Of a DNA stretch of 42,219 nt, positions 34,904 through 42,219 are shown one piece after another. The notes under the pieces are model-generated. The model worked only from the letters and a program-made list of their open reading frames with translations, ran no database searches and had not been told where the DNA came from. Both the position numbers and the translations under genes were made by a program. The DNA is taken from contig JAGBKC010000050.1 in the NCBI GenBank assembly GCA_017934115.1, positions 1 to 42,219 of the forward strand. Reading direction: 5' to 3'. The stretch's first letter is position 1. Each line of letters starts with the position of its first letter. Origin of the DNA: Actinomycetaceae bacterium (lineage in GTDB: Bacteria > Actinomycetota > Actinomycetes > Actinomycetales > Actinomycetaceae).

Positions 34904-35779
34904 ATGGCAAGCACTCATGTCAACAAAGTTGTTTGCGGCATCGATGGTTCAAAAGAATCGCTCAACGCTCTCACATGGGCAGCTAATGAAGCAAAAATGC
35001 TTAATGGGCATTTAGAAATCGTCTGCTCATATGAACATCCTACTTTTGCAGGACACACCTCTGATTCCGAATCGATTGACATCACAAGAGCAAAGAGCAT
35101 CCTTGCGCAAGCTGAAGAACATATCTCTTCTTTTGCCATTCCCGTAACTACCACCACAGATATAGAACATCCAGCAGCTATGTTGATCGAAAAATCTCAA
35201 ACTGCTAAACGTGTTGTCATCGGATCACAAAGTGGTAGAGGAATTGCCGATCGCTTTCTTGGTTCTGTGGCCACTGATGTATGTTCACGAGCATCATGCG
35301 CAACTATTGTAGTTCCTCCAGATGATGTCAATGCCGTTCTTCCTATTCGCCAAATTATTTGCGGAATCGACTCTTCAGCATCCTCGCAAAAAGCAATAGA
35401 GATTGCCGCAGAAGAAGCGAATCGCTGGAAGGCACGCCTCACATATGTCCATGCTGTTAATTTTGGCATTGGAAAAATTTCAGGCGAACATTATCGACAA
35501 AACACTCTCGATAAAGCTAAAAATGAGCTCGAAGAACTAGTTGCTAAAGTAACTGCACCTTATTCCATTGAAACTCGAGTTCACGCCGTTGAAGGAAATG
35601 CAGCAACTGTATTAACCCGTTTTTCTACCACAGCCGACCTGCTCATCGTTGGCACACGCGGACGCGGCGGATTTGCTGGCTTACTCCTTGGCTCAACAAG
35701 CCAATCTATTTTACAGCGCTCCACTTGCCCAACTCTCGTTGTGCGCACACAAAACAATGAAGATACCTCATTGTCATAA
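34904..35779 (+). CDS. Tandem universal stress protein (two UspA domains)
   Basis: 291 residues with two Usp domains, about 5-140 and 147-285. Each starts with a V-C-G-I-D-G-S or I-C-G-I-D-S-S strand. Each ends with an ATP-type motif: I-G-S-Q-S-G-R-G-I-A-D-R-F-L-G-S-V in the first and V-G-T-R-G-R-G-G-F-A-G-L-L-L-G-S-T in the second. Such G-x2-G-x9-G-(S/T) motifs bind ATP, and the proteins are usually raised in growth arrest, hypoxia or envelope stress. The ATG at 34904 follows AGAGGTGAT. An inverted repeat AAAGTCT/AGACTTT lies about 30-50 bases upstream and may be a regulatory site. Confidence 0.95.
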   Translation: MASTHVNKVVCGIDGSKESLNALTWAANEAKMLNGHLEIVCSYEHPTFAGHTSDSESIDITRAKSILAQAEEHISSFAIPVTTTTDIEHPAAMLIEKSQTAKRVVIGSQSGRGIADRFLGSVATDVCSRASCATIVVPPDDVNAVLPIRQIICGIDSSASSQKAIEIAAEEANRWKARLTYVHAVNFGIGKISGEHYRQNTLDKAKNELEELVAKVTAPYSIETRVHAVEGNAATVLTRFSTTADLLIVGTRGRGGFAGLLLGSTSQSILQRSTCPTLVVRTQNNEDTSLS

Positions 35780-35875
35780 TGAATACATGTGCAATTAAAA
35801 GTGATACCCCATATACTTTGACTGTTGGATACTGAGAATGCACCTAGTGAACTAAAATACTAGTGTACTTTTCTT

Positions 35876-35947
35876 GCACTCGTAGCTCAGTGGAAGAGCA
35901 ACCGCCTCCTAAGCGGTAGGTCGGACGTTCGAATCGTCTCGGGGGCA
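35876..35947 (+). tRNA. tRNA-Arg, anticodon CCT
   Basis: A full cloverleaf can be drawn. The D-arm is GCTC/GAGC. The anticodon arm is ACCGC/GCGGT with loop CTCCTAA (anticodon 35908-35910, reading AGG). The variable loop is five bases, and the T-arm is GGACG/CGTCT with TTCGAAT. The acceptor stem GCACTCG / CGGGGGC has an A-G mismatch at the third pair and a T-G wobble at the fifth. The discriminator is A, and CCA is not fully encoded (ACAT). T-rich sequence after it, inside the 3' end of rnhA, can serve as terminator. Confidence 0.93.
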
Positions 35948-35953
35948 CATTTA

Positions 35954-36523
35954 TTAGTTTTTATTATTTTTGCTTACTTGCTTTGCAGCCTCCACCGCTA
36001 AATGGTCACACATTTCATTAGCCTTATCACCATTGTGGCCTTTTACCCATTCAATATCAATATTGTGTGCGCGGCGCACATATGATTCATAAACCTCTCG
36101 AACAAGTTTCTTATTTTTGATCGGTTTTTTATCGGTTTTCCTCCAACCGTTTTTTTTCCAGGTAGCTCCCCATGTTTTCATAACGTTGATGACGTACTGC
36201 GAATCGATTCGAAGAAGAATGCGTGTGTCTTTTTGGTGATATTTCAGTACCTCTAAAACTGCCGTCAACTCCATAACATTATTTGTTGTATTCATGCTGC
36301 CACCACTTGCATACTTACCACTTATTTGTTCCACCCACGCCCACCCACCAGGTCCAGGGTTTCCAATACACGAACCATCAGTAGCATAAATAGCATCGTA
36401 CCCTTTTTTAATGCTTCCAACAGGTCCACTGCCTTGAATAACATTGGCCTTTTGCAATGTTTCACGTGAAACATCTTGACCATCAAAACTTTTTCCACGC
36501 ATCGCAAAAAATAAATCTTCCAT
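35954..36523 (-). CDS. rnhA: Ribonuclease HI
   Basis: Cleaves the RNA strand of RNA-DNA hybrids such as R-loops and replication primers. 189 residues; the RNase H domain is about 42-183. All catalytic residues are present: D49 (A-T-D-G-S), E85 (N-V-M-E-L), D107 (R-I-D-S-Q), H163 (K-G-H-N-G-D) and D173 (M-C-D-H). The G-N-P-G-P-G-G-W-A motif and the basic handle (W-K-K-N-G-W-R) are also present. Some 40 extra N-terminal residues precede the fold; this segment is encoded over a perfect parS site. The ATG at 36523 has only GAGAAC upstream; an ATG at 36502 is the alternative. The stop is 6 bases from the convergent tRNA-Arg gene. Confidence 0.95.
   Translation of the reverse strand: MEDLFFAMRGKSFDGQDVSRETLQKANVIQGSGPVGSIKKGYDAIYATDGSCIGNPGPGGWAWVEQISGKYASGGSMNTTNNVMELTAVLEVLKYHQKDTRILLRIDSQYVINVMKTWGATWKKNGWRKTDKKPIKNKKLVREVYESYVRRAHNIDIEWVKGHNGDKANEMCDHLAVEAAKQVSKNNKN
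36458..36473. promoter_or_regulatory. parS: parS centromere site (ParB binding)
   Basis: TGTTTCACGTGAAACA is an exact match to the canonical bacterial parS palindrome, and one flanking base on each side extends the palindrome to 18 bp (36457-36474). It lies within codons 17-22 of rnhA. In bacteria such sites nucleate ParB for origin segregation and cluster around oriC. Confidence 0.92.
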
Positions 36524-36615
36524 CGGTTCTCATTTCACTATGTGGACACAAACGTCTTTTTCTGTGAAAAGAGTATCATGAACCTATCGCATATTTTTAG
36601 ATGAAAACATTAAAG

Positions 36616-36637
36616 TGCAACTACTCTGCAACTACTC
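36616..36637 (+). repeat. 11-bp perfect tandem repeat in the cysK leader
   Basis: TGCAACTACTC occurs twice head-to-tail between a possible -10 (TAAAGT, 36611-36616) and the ribosome-binding site of cysK. Confidence 0.85.
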
Positions 36638-36656
36638 GAAGAAGGGAAAGGTCACT

Positions 36657-37592
36657 ATGGCAAACATCGCAAATAACATCACCGAACTTATAGGAAATAC
36701 ACCTCTTGTTAAAATCAACAACTTATTTCCTGAAGCAAAAGCAAACATCTATGCCAAACTCGAGTTCTTTAACCCAGCATCTTCAGTGAAAGACCGCATT
36801 GCACTCTCTATCATTCGCGAGGCCGAAAAGAGTGGCGCTCTGAAACCTGGCGGAACGATCGTCGAATCGACATCTGGCAATACAGGTGTTGGCCTTGCAC
36901 TTGTCGGTGCTGCCTTAGGCTACAAAGTCATTATCACAATGCCAGAAACTATGTCTATTGAACGTCGCCTTCTTATCCAACTCTTAGGTGCACAACTCAT
37001 TTTGACACCTGCCGTTGAAGGAGTTGCTGGTTCAGTCAAGAAAGCTCAAGAAATCGTCGATAATGACGAGAATGCTATTCTTGCAAATCAGTTTGCTAAC
37101 CCAGCAAATCCTCTTATTCATTACAGCGTTACAGCCGAAGAAATTTGGAACGCGACAGATGGTAAAATTGACGCTTTTGTTGCTGGGATTGGCACTGGTG
37201 GCACTGTATCTGGTGTAGGTAAGTATCTGAAAGAAAAGAACCCTCATATTAAAGTTTTTGGTGCCGAACCTGCAGAATCACCACTCAATTCACAAGGAAA
37301 AGCTGGTCCACACAAAATTCAGGGGTGGGGCCCTAATCTCGTGCCTGACAACCTCGATCGCTCGGTCATTGATGAACTTCTCCTTGTCCCAGGTGAAGAG
37401 GCAATCGCGTATGCACGACGCGCAGCTGCTTGGGAAGGCATTTTAACAGGCATTTCTGGTGGCGGCGCACTTCATGCGGCCGAACAAGTAGCTTCACGCG
37501 AAGAATTTGCTGGAAAAAACGTTGTTGTCGTTATTGCAGATACGGCAGAGCGCTATCTATCCACAGCACTGGTTGACGGTTTAGAAGGATAA
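36657..37592 (+). CDS. cysK: O-acetylserine sulfhydrylase (cysteine synthase A)
   Basis: Makes L-cysteine from O-acetylserine and sulfide with pyridoxal phosphate. 311 residues. PLP lysine K45 sits in N-P-A-S-S-V-K-D-R. The substrate loop is S-T-S-G-N-T-G, and the phosphate-binding loop is G-T-G-G-T-V-S-G-V-G. The C-terminal S-G-G-G-A serine motif (usually S-S-G) is at I-S-G-G-G-A. The ATG at 36657 is preferred over an in-frame GTG at 36615 because GAAGGGAAAGG lies just upstream and the protein then begins like known CysK proteins. cysE, often adjacent, is absent. It is followed by its own terminator. Confidence 0.96.
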   Translation: MANIANNITELIGNTPLVKINNLFPEAKANIYAKLEFFNPASSVKDRIALSIIREAEKSGALKPGGTIVESTSGNTGVGLALVGAALGYKVIITMPETMSIERRLLIQLLGAQLILTPAVEGVAGSVKKAQEIVDNDENAILANQFANPANPLIHYSVTAEEIWNATDGKIDAFVAGIGTGGTVSGVGKYLKEKNPHIKVFGAEPAESPLNSQGKAGPHKIQGWGPNLVPDNLDRSVIDELLLVPGEEAIAYARRAAAWEGILTGISGGGALHAAEQVASREEFAGKNVVVVIADTAERYLSTALVDGLEG

Positions 37593-37614
37593 CATTCTTC
37601 TCGTACTTATATTC

Positions 37615-37660
37615 GCGGCATGGTGGACGCATACCTTCTACATGCCGCATTTTTTTATTT
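37615..37660 (+). terminator. Rho-independent terminator of cysK
   Basis: Stem GCGGCATG / CATGCCGC (37615-37622 and 37641-37648) with an 18-base loop, followed by ATTTTTTTATTTT. Confidence 0.85.
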
Positions 37661-37744
37661 TGCTTGCAATGCAATTAAAATCTAGGTATACATCTTTTAT
37701 TATTTCGCCATAGATTTTTAGCCACATCCACTGTGATTCACCAG

Positions 37745-37760
37745 CAATGCTTACGCATTG
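37745..37760 (-). other. Small hairpin with GNRA-type loop downstream of the CCA-transferase gene
   Basis: CAATGC-GTAA-GCATTG on the minus strand, 37 bases after the stop of the CCA-transferase gene. There is no U-tract, so it is not a classic terminator; it could be a 3'-end stabiliser. The rest of the 204-base gap between cysK and this gene holds only the cysK terminator and AT-rich sequence. Confidence 0.5.
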
Positions 37761-37796
37761 AGCAATTACGAGCATGACCAAAAAACTCAAGTGATG

Positions 37797-39332
37797 TCAA
37801 CAAACCTTATTTTCACGATTGTTCCACCACCCCATCAAACGCTTCACAGCTTCATCATACGGCAGAGGACCTTCTTCAAGACGTACATCCAGCATATACT
37901 GACGTGCCTGCCCCACAAGCCGTCCAGGTTTCAAGTGAAGTATTTCCATGATCTGTTCACCGGATAAATCAGGACGAATCGCATCTAATTCTTCTTGTTT
38001 TTTCAGCTCGGTTATTCTGCGCGCCAGCTCGTCATTTCCCTGATGTAAAGAAGAAATCCTCTTCGCATTCTGTGATGTCACATCTGCTCTTATAAGGCGC
38101 AACAAGCGCGGTAATTCTTCTCCTGCATCACGCACAAAACGGCGAACAGCACTGTCTGTCCATCCCGCTTCAGCAAACCCAAAAGCACGCAAATGTAACT
38201 CAATAAGGCGCGTAACTGTCTTAATCGTCTGTTTATCAAAATGCAAAGCTCGCAGACGTTTACGGGCCATTCGAGCACCAACGATATCATGCCCGCGAAA
38301 TGTCACTGACCCGTCACTTTCAAAGCGTCGCGTTGCAGGTTTGCCAATATCATGCAAAAGTGCCGCTAAACGCAAAGGAACATCAGGGCCAGGCAAAGAT
38401 CCGCCCAACATGTCATCTGGCAGTGCAGCAAGCGATTCAAGACGTCGATTCGCCATTACATCACGGGAATATTCACCTGCTTGCACATCTCTTTCTCCAC
38501 TTTCTAGTGCCATCACCTGCTCAAGTACCATCAGGGAATGTGTATATACATCCTTATGGCGCTTATGCGCATCTTCTGTACTCAAAAGTTCGCGCAATTC
38601 AGGCAATACCTCATCAATCACCCCTGTTTGCATCAACGCATCAATACCACGGCGAGGATTATCGCTCATAAGGAGTTTCACCAATTCATCGCGAATACGT
38701 TCAGCTGAAACGATGCGCAAACGTGACGCCATATCTTTCATTGCTTGACGCACATCTTCTTCTATGTCAAAAGAAAGCTGAGCTGCAAAGCGTCCTGCAC
38801 GCATAATCCGCAATGGATCATCATCAAAAGATTGGACAGCTTGCGCAGGAGTACGCAAAATACCTGCAACCAAATCGTCAAGGCCACCGCATGGATCAAC
38901 AAGCTCAATAGACGGCAAACGCACTGCCATCGCATTCACGGTGAAATCACGACGTGTCATATCGCCTTCAAGCGATGTACCATAAGTAACGGTCGGTTTA
39001 CGCGATGTGGCATCATATTCTTCACTACGATATGTTGTGATTTCTACCGTAATGTCATTACGCATACCGGCAATAGTGCCAAAATCCTTACCCACATCCC
39101 ATGTATTATTCGTCCACAAAGAGAGCAATTCTTGCGTTTGTTGTGGATGCGCATTCGTCGTTAAATCAAAATCATGAATCTCTCGACCCAAAAAGGCATC
39201 GCGCACAGGACCGCCAACCAAAGAAAGTTCGCATGAATGTTGCACAAAAATATCTGCAAGTTCAATAATGTCAGCAGGCAGATTTTCAAAAATACTATGA
39301 CCTTGCAAAAGAAATTGCGTTTTTTTATCCAT
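37797..39332 (-). CDS. cca: CCA tRNA nucleotidyltransferase
   Basis: Adds or repairs the 3' CCA end of tRNAs. 511 residues. The head domain has G-G-P-V-R-D-A-F-L-G, D-F-D-L-T-T (metal-binding DxD) and R-R-D-F-T-V-N-A, as in class II CCA enzymes. Then come the RNA-binding and neck region with D-D-P-L-R-I-M-R-A-x-R-F, and an HD phosphohydrolase domain with L-L-H-D-I-G-K-P. This HD-fused form is the actinobacterial type, often labelled pcnA. The ATG at 39332 follows AGAGGGAAAC. It is divergent from the NUDIX gene; the order CCA enzyme / NUDIX / DUF6049 is conserved near actinobacterial origins. The local tRNA-Arg needs this enzyme because its CCA is not encoded. Confidence 0.96.
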   Translation of the reverse strand: MDKKTQFLLQGHSIFENLPADIIELADIFVQHSCELSLVGGPVRDAFLGREIHDFDLTTNAHPQQTQELLSLWTNNTWDVGKDFGTIAGMRNDITVEITTYRSEEYDATSRKPTVTYGTSLEGDMTRRDFTVNAMAVRLPSIELVDPCGGLDDLVAGILRTPAQAVQSFDDDPLRIMRAGRFAAQLSFDIEEDVRQAMKDMASRLRIVSAERIRDELVKLLMSDNPRRGIDALMQTGVIDEVLPELRELLSTEDAHKRHKDVYTHSLMVLEQVMALESGERDVQAGEYSRDVMANRRLESLAALPDDMLGGSLPGPDVPLRLAALLHDIGKPATRRFESDGSVTFRGHDIVGARMARKRLRALHFDKQTIKTVTRLIELHLRAFGFAEAGWTDSAVRRFVRDAGEELPRLLRLIRADVTSQNAKRISSLHQGNDELARRITELKKQEELDAIRPDLSGEQIMEILHLKPGRLVGQARQYMLDVRLEEGPLPYDEAVKRLMGWWNNRENKVC

Positions 39333-39428
39333 GTTTCCCTCTCTTCACACCCTAAGCACTATATCCTACTTAACATAAAATAGTGCCACGCCCTAAGCGC
39401 AAAACCAACATAGAGAAATATATTTCAC

Positions 39429-39434
39429 TAAAGT
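39429..39434 (+). promoter_or_regulatory. Candidate -10 box for a leaderless NUDIX transcript
   Basis: TAAAGT ends 6 bases before the ATG at 39441; no ribosome-binding site is present. Confidence 0.35.
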
Positions 39435-39440
39435 AGAAGT

Positions 39441-39977
39441 ATGTCGAATGATAGGCCCATACCTACACCCAAAGGCATCAGCCAATGGGTGCGTGCTACA
39501 GCGCCTCAAAACCTTCGACGACATCGGTATCGCTCTCGCATTTCCAATGAAATAAGTGCAGGCGGTGTTGTTATTGCCGTTCAAAATGGACAACCTTTTA
39601 CAGCTTTGATTGCTAGACGTAATCGTCACGGTTATCTCGAATGGTGCTTACCTAAAGGTCATTTAGAAGAAAACGAAACAGCCGAAGAAGCCGCACTGCG
39701 CGAAATTTCTGAAGAAACAGGCATTCACGGACGTATCATTTATCCGCTTGACACAATCGATTACTGGTTTGCTAGTCCGCGTTCACGTATCCACAAAGTG
39801 GTACACCATTTTCTTGTTGAAGCTATTTCAGGTGAACTCACTGTCTTAAACGACCCAGATCATGAAGCTGAAGTGGCCGAATGGGTTCGCCTTGACAATG
39901 CTGCAGAGCGTCTTGCTTATGATAACGAGCGAGGAATCATCAAAAACGCATACACATTATTGGTGGGGCATGCGTAA
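39441..39977 (+). CDS. NUDIX hydrolase
   Basis: 178 residues. A perfect Nudix box runs from G-H-L-E-E-N-E to R-E-I-S-E-E-T-G-I (G-x5-E-x7-R-E-U-x-E-E-x-G-U) at about residues 73-95, in a fold starting at A-G-G-V-V. It hydrolyses a nucleoside diphosphate linked to some group X; the substrate cannot be read from the sequence. The first 35 residues are basic and Pro-rich. By position it corresponds to mycobacterial Rv3908 (MutT4). The first ATG follows a -10-like TAAAGT so closely that the message is probably leaderless. It overlaps the DUF6049 gene start by 8 bases. Confidence 0.94.
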   Translation: MSNDRPIPTPKGISQWVRATAPQNLRRHRYRSRISNEISAGGVVIAVQNGQPFTALIARRNRHGYLEWCLPKGHLEENETAEEAALREISEETGIHGRIIYPLDTIDYWFASPRSRIHKVVHHFLVEAISGELTVLNDPDHEAEVAEWVRLDNAAERLAYDNERGIIKNAYTLLVGHA

Positions 39978-42075
39978 ATCAACTGTATATAGATTTTTTT
40001 CTTTTTTTATCGTTACATTCATCCTAGGTATTTTTCCGCTTGTCACTTCTGTCTCATCTAACGCGTATGCCAATGTTATGAATAATGTAAATACACAGCA
40101 AGCACTCCTTACAGAAGATGACACAACTGAAAAAACCGAACCTATTTCACTTGAAATTACTGCGCTCAATACACCTCTCGTTGAAGACAACACCGATGTC
40201 GTCATTTCAGCCCGTATCACCAACATGACCGAGGAACCGATCCATTTTACTAACTCTCGTATTTCTTTACAAAACACCAACGAAAGCGCGCGCGAACACG
40301 CTCTTTCCTTTCTTGAGTTTAATAATAGCGAATTGACGGAAATATACACCGACTCCAACACTATTACTGTGGAACCAAAGAAAACACACGATTTTTCTCT
40401 TACCATTCCCCGCTCATCAATCGAGTGGAATAAAAAGAAATGGGGAGTTCGCGGACTTGAACTTGATATGAGTAATGATGATACATCTGCTCGTATAACA
40501 GATAGGACTCTCCTTATTATGAATCCTGGAGAAATCCGCCAAACCCCCACATCAATTGCGGTAATAATCAATGCTTCTACAGACGACTACACCAAACAAG
40601 AATATAGCTATAAAGCAAACTCTAATGTCGATATTCAGCGCATCACCACCTTACTCAAAGCCTTAGAAAAAACCGCTGCTTCTGTTGTCATAGAACCAGA
40701 ATTCGCACATCTACTCAATACAGATGTCTATTCCTCTCTAAGCAGCACACAAACAGAAGATAATATGCAAGAAAAAACAAATAGTACAGCTTCAATTTCT
40801 CCCACCGTTCTTCTTACTCCTCAATATGACGCTGATATTGACGCTTTATACGACACTAAAAAAGATCTTGTTACCCAGTTTGTAGATAAAGCAAAAACGA
40901 CAGCTGAAGAATTGAAGAAAACTTCCATATCAGCGCTCACAAACACCTTCGTAGCACCGCCTTTTATATCGCAATCTACTGTTGACCATGCTCAAAGTTT
41001 AGGGTACACGCGATTGATAACATCAAGTGAAGCATATTATCCTAAAAAAACTCTTAGTTATACTCCCAGTGCCCATACACATATTTCTACATCCAATGGC
41101 AACATCGATACACTTGTGAGCGATTCTATTGCATCATCCGCTTTATCTGGTTTTTTGCGCCATGTCTCTCCTCATAATAATTCTCTTTATTCATCACTTA
41201 GTAGCTTGAATTCCCAGCAACTCACTCTTGCTCTTTCAGCATTAACATATTTAGAACGCCCCAATGATGAGCGTCCACAACTACTTACCTATGAACGTGC
41301 TGGACTTAGCTATAATTCTGATACTCTTATCTCTGCAGATACTCTACGCAATAACATAACTGCACTTTTTCAGGCCCCATGGATAAAAGCACAAAATATT
41401 GATGATCTTTTTTCCACTCAGAGCAATACATTGACCTACACACCACTACCTCAAAAAAACAACTCAACTCTTACACAAGACCACATAACCACCGTTTTAA
41501 ACTCTATTTCAACCTGTCAAAATGTTGATTCGCTCAAAGAAGTCGCGCAGTCTGCGTACACATCCACAAAAGACTTTGGCTTTAGAAATTTTTCTCTTTC
41601 ATGGAATGGGCACCAAGAAAAACTAGTTACTTCTCTTGAAGATTTTTCTACTTACACATCTGCACGTGCGAAAGCTATTAGTATTGCCGATTCTTCCGAC
41701 ATCAACGTTATTGCCAAAGACACTGATATCCCTGTGCATATCCGTAACGATCTTCCTGTCGACGTATCTATAAGTGCCGTAACAGAAAGCTGGAACGCAC
41801 ATATTAAAATCAAAAACAATCCTACAGCTACACTACCAGCCTCATCAACGTCCATTGTGCGTATCCCTATTTCTGCTAAAGGATCAGGAAATGTCAGTAT
41901 AGATGTCAATCTTCACACCTCAGATGGCATCACCATTACACAACCGCACACTCTTCATATACGTGTTCGTGCTGAATGGGAATCACGCGCCACTTTCGTT
42001 ATTATTGGGCTACTTATTTTTGTTTTCGTCTTTGGTCTTATTCAATCTATTAGGCGAAAATTTTCTCGCAAATAG
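39970..42075 (+). CDS. DUF6049 family secreted, membrane-anchored protein
   Basis: 701 residues. A signal peptide (basic start, hydrophobic core about 8-27, A-Y-A cleavage region) leads to a beta-rich N-terminal domain (about 40-170). A middle region (about 185-560) is Thr/Ser-rich and resembles a glycosyl-hydrolase/deacetylase-like fold only vaguely. A C-terminal Ig-like domain, one transmembrane helix and a basic tail R-R-K-F-S-R-K follow. It thus resembles the mycobacterial Rv3909 family, of unknown function, found between NUDIX and murJ genes. The ATG at 39970 overlaps the NUDIX stop and gives a clean signal peptide; the open frame upstream (from 39862) lies over the NUDIX gene and is rejected as a start. 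Confidence 0.9.
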   Translation: MRKSTVYRFFSFFIVTFILGIFPLVTSVSSNAYANVMNNVNTQQALLTEDDTTEKTEPISLEITALNTPLVEDNTDVVISARITNMTEEPIHFTNSRISLQNTNESAREHALSFLEFNNSELTEIYTDSNTITVEPKKTHDFSLTIPRSSIEWNKKKWGVRGLELDMSNDDTSARITDRTLLIMNPGEIRQTPTSIAVIINASTDDYTKQEYSYKANSNVDIQRITTLLKALEKTAASVVIEPEFAHLLNTDVYSSLSSTQTEDNMQEKTNSTASISPTVLLTPQYDADIDALYDTKKDLVTQFVDKAKTTAEELKKTSISALTNTFVAPPFISQSTVDHAQSLGYTRLITSSEAYYPKKTLSYTPSAHTHISTSNGNIDTLVSDSIASSALSGFLRHVSPHNNSLYSSLSSLNSQQLTLALSALTYLERPNDERPQLLTYERAGLSYNSDTLISADTLRNNITALFQAPWIKAQNIDDLFSTQSNTLTYTPLPQKNNSTLTQDHITTVLNSISTCQNVDSLKEVAQSAYTSTKDFGFRNFSLSWNGHQEKLVTSLEDFSTYTSARAKAISIADSSDINVIAKDTDIPVHIRNDLPVDVSISAVTESWNAHIKIKNNPTATLPASSTSIVRIPISAKGSGNVSIDVNLHTSDGITITQPHTLHIRVRAEWESRATFVIIGLLIFVFVFGLIQSIRRKFSRK

Positions 42076-42151
42076 ATTTCACTATGTGCCTTCGTGTAGG
42101 TTATAGGCAAACACACTAAGATAGGAAATAGTATATTTGTTGGAGGATGTC

Positions 42152-42219
42152 ATGAGCGATTTTATGAAGTCGGGTCAGGTGCTTGGTAATCGATACCGCC
42201 TAACTGAACGCGAAACTGA
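42152..42219 (+). CDS. Start of a protein-kinase-like gene (cut by window edge)
   Basis: Only 22 codons are visible. The peptide begins M-S-D-F-M-K-S-G-Q-V-L-G-N-R-Y-R-L, resembling the first strand of Ser/Thr kinase or pseudokinase domains (G-x-R-Y-x-L). The ATG is preceded by TGGAGG at good distance. In many Actinobacteria murJ, sometimes with a fused pseudokinase, follows DUF6049; here the kinase-like part comes directly. Whether it is catalytic cannot be judged. Confidence 0.55.
   Translation, partial: MSDFMKSGQVLGNRYRLTERET

Noticed and set aside
35780-35947. tRNA-Arg as a phage or island attachment site
   Set aside because: No integrase, no repeated tRNA 3' end and only housekeeping genes on both sides.
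39957-40571. 204-codon minus-strand frame over the DUF6049 gene
   Set aside because: Antisense shadow of a frame with a clear signal peptide and domain match.

Overview
The window is chromosomal DNA of a fairly low-GC (mid-40s % by eye), Gram-positive, probably host-associated actinobacterium. Evidence: a CCA-transferase / NUDIX / DUF6049 gene block, a protein-kinase / giant Ig-FN3 protein / MoxR / DUF58 / transglutaminase-fold gene run like the bifidobacterial PFNA cluster, meso-diaminopimelate dehydrogenase, class Ib NrdF, and several genes that look leaderless. Actinomycetaceae or a bifidobacterial relative fits; the family cannot be fixed from the sequence alone. A perfect parS centromere site and the CCA/NUDIX/DUF6049 block suggest the right-hand part is origin-proximal. 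Coding density is high and no gene-free stretch exceeds 300 bases.

Layout. (1) 1-4798, minus: a very large secreted adhesin gene (signal peptide, CshA-like N-terminal region with a GEVED motif, DUF11 repeats, Mub-like and CshA-type repeats) that runs off the left edge. It is broken twice, by an in-frame TAA just after the signal peptide and by a -1 frameshift near 1226-1243. (2) 4959-6898: a DUF805 membrane protein (+) and solitary nrdF (-), converging on a shared bidirectional terminator. (3) 7053-22282, minus: a signalling run of PP2C phosphatase, membrane-anchored Ser/Thr kinase, 2027-residue Ig/FN3 surface protein, MoxR ATPase, DUF58, transglutaminase-fold membrane protein and FHA protein, ending in a strong terminator. 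Stop/start coupling joins the central genes. The phosphatase tail and the FHA protein share acidic (D/E)-T-x-x-V motifs that look like phospho-threonine sites. (4) 22517-28417, plus: a long disordered SseB-like protein, an FmdB-type zinc ribbon, a second Ser/Thr kinase with a multi-pass C-terminus, and a membrane-anchored DsbA-like thiol oxidoreductase. (5) 28527-33665, minus: aroB followed by an O-antigen-polymerase-like protein, a Wzz-like protein with a dead BY-kinase domain, and an acyltransferase. (6) 33785-37592: ddh, a double-domain universal stress protein, tRNA-Arg(CCT), rnhA (containing parS) and cysK. (7) 37797-end: CCA tRNA nucleotidyltransferase (-), then NUDIX, DUF6049 and the first 22 codons of a kinase-like protein (+).

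How they work together. The central block carries writer (kinase), eraser (PP2C) and reader (FHA) of Ser/Thr phosphorylation, a giant extracytoplasmic protein that could serve as the kinase's missing ectodomain, and a MoxR/DUF58/transglutaminase-fold module usually linked to envelope assembly or protein maturation. Flanking genes for surface adhesion, surface polysaccharide, disulfide formation and DAP synthesis give the window a cell-envelope theme.
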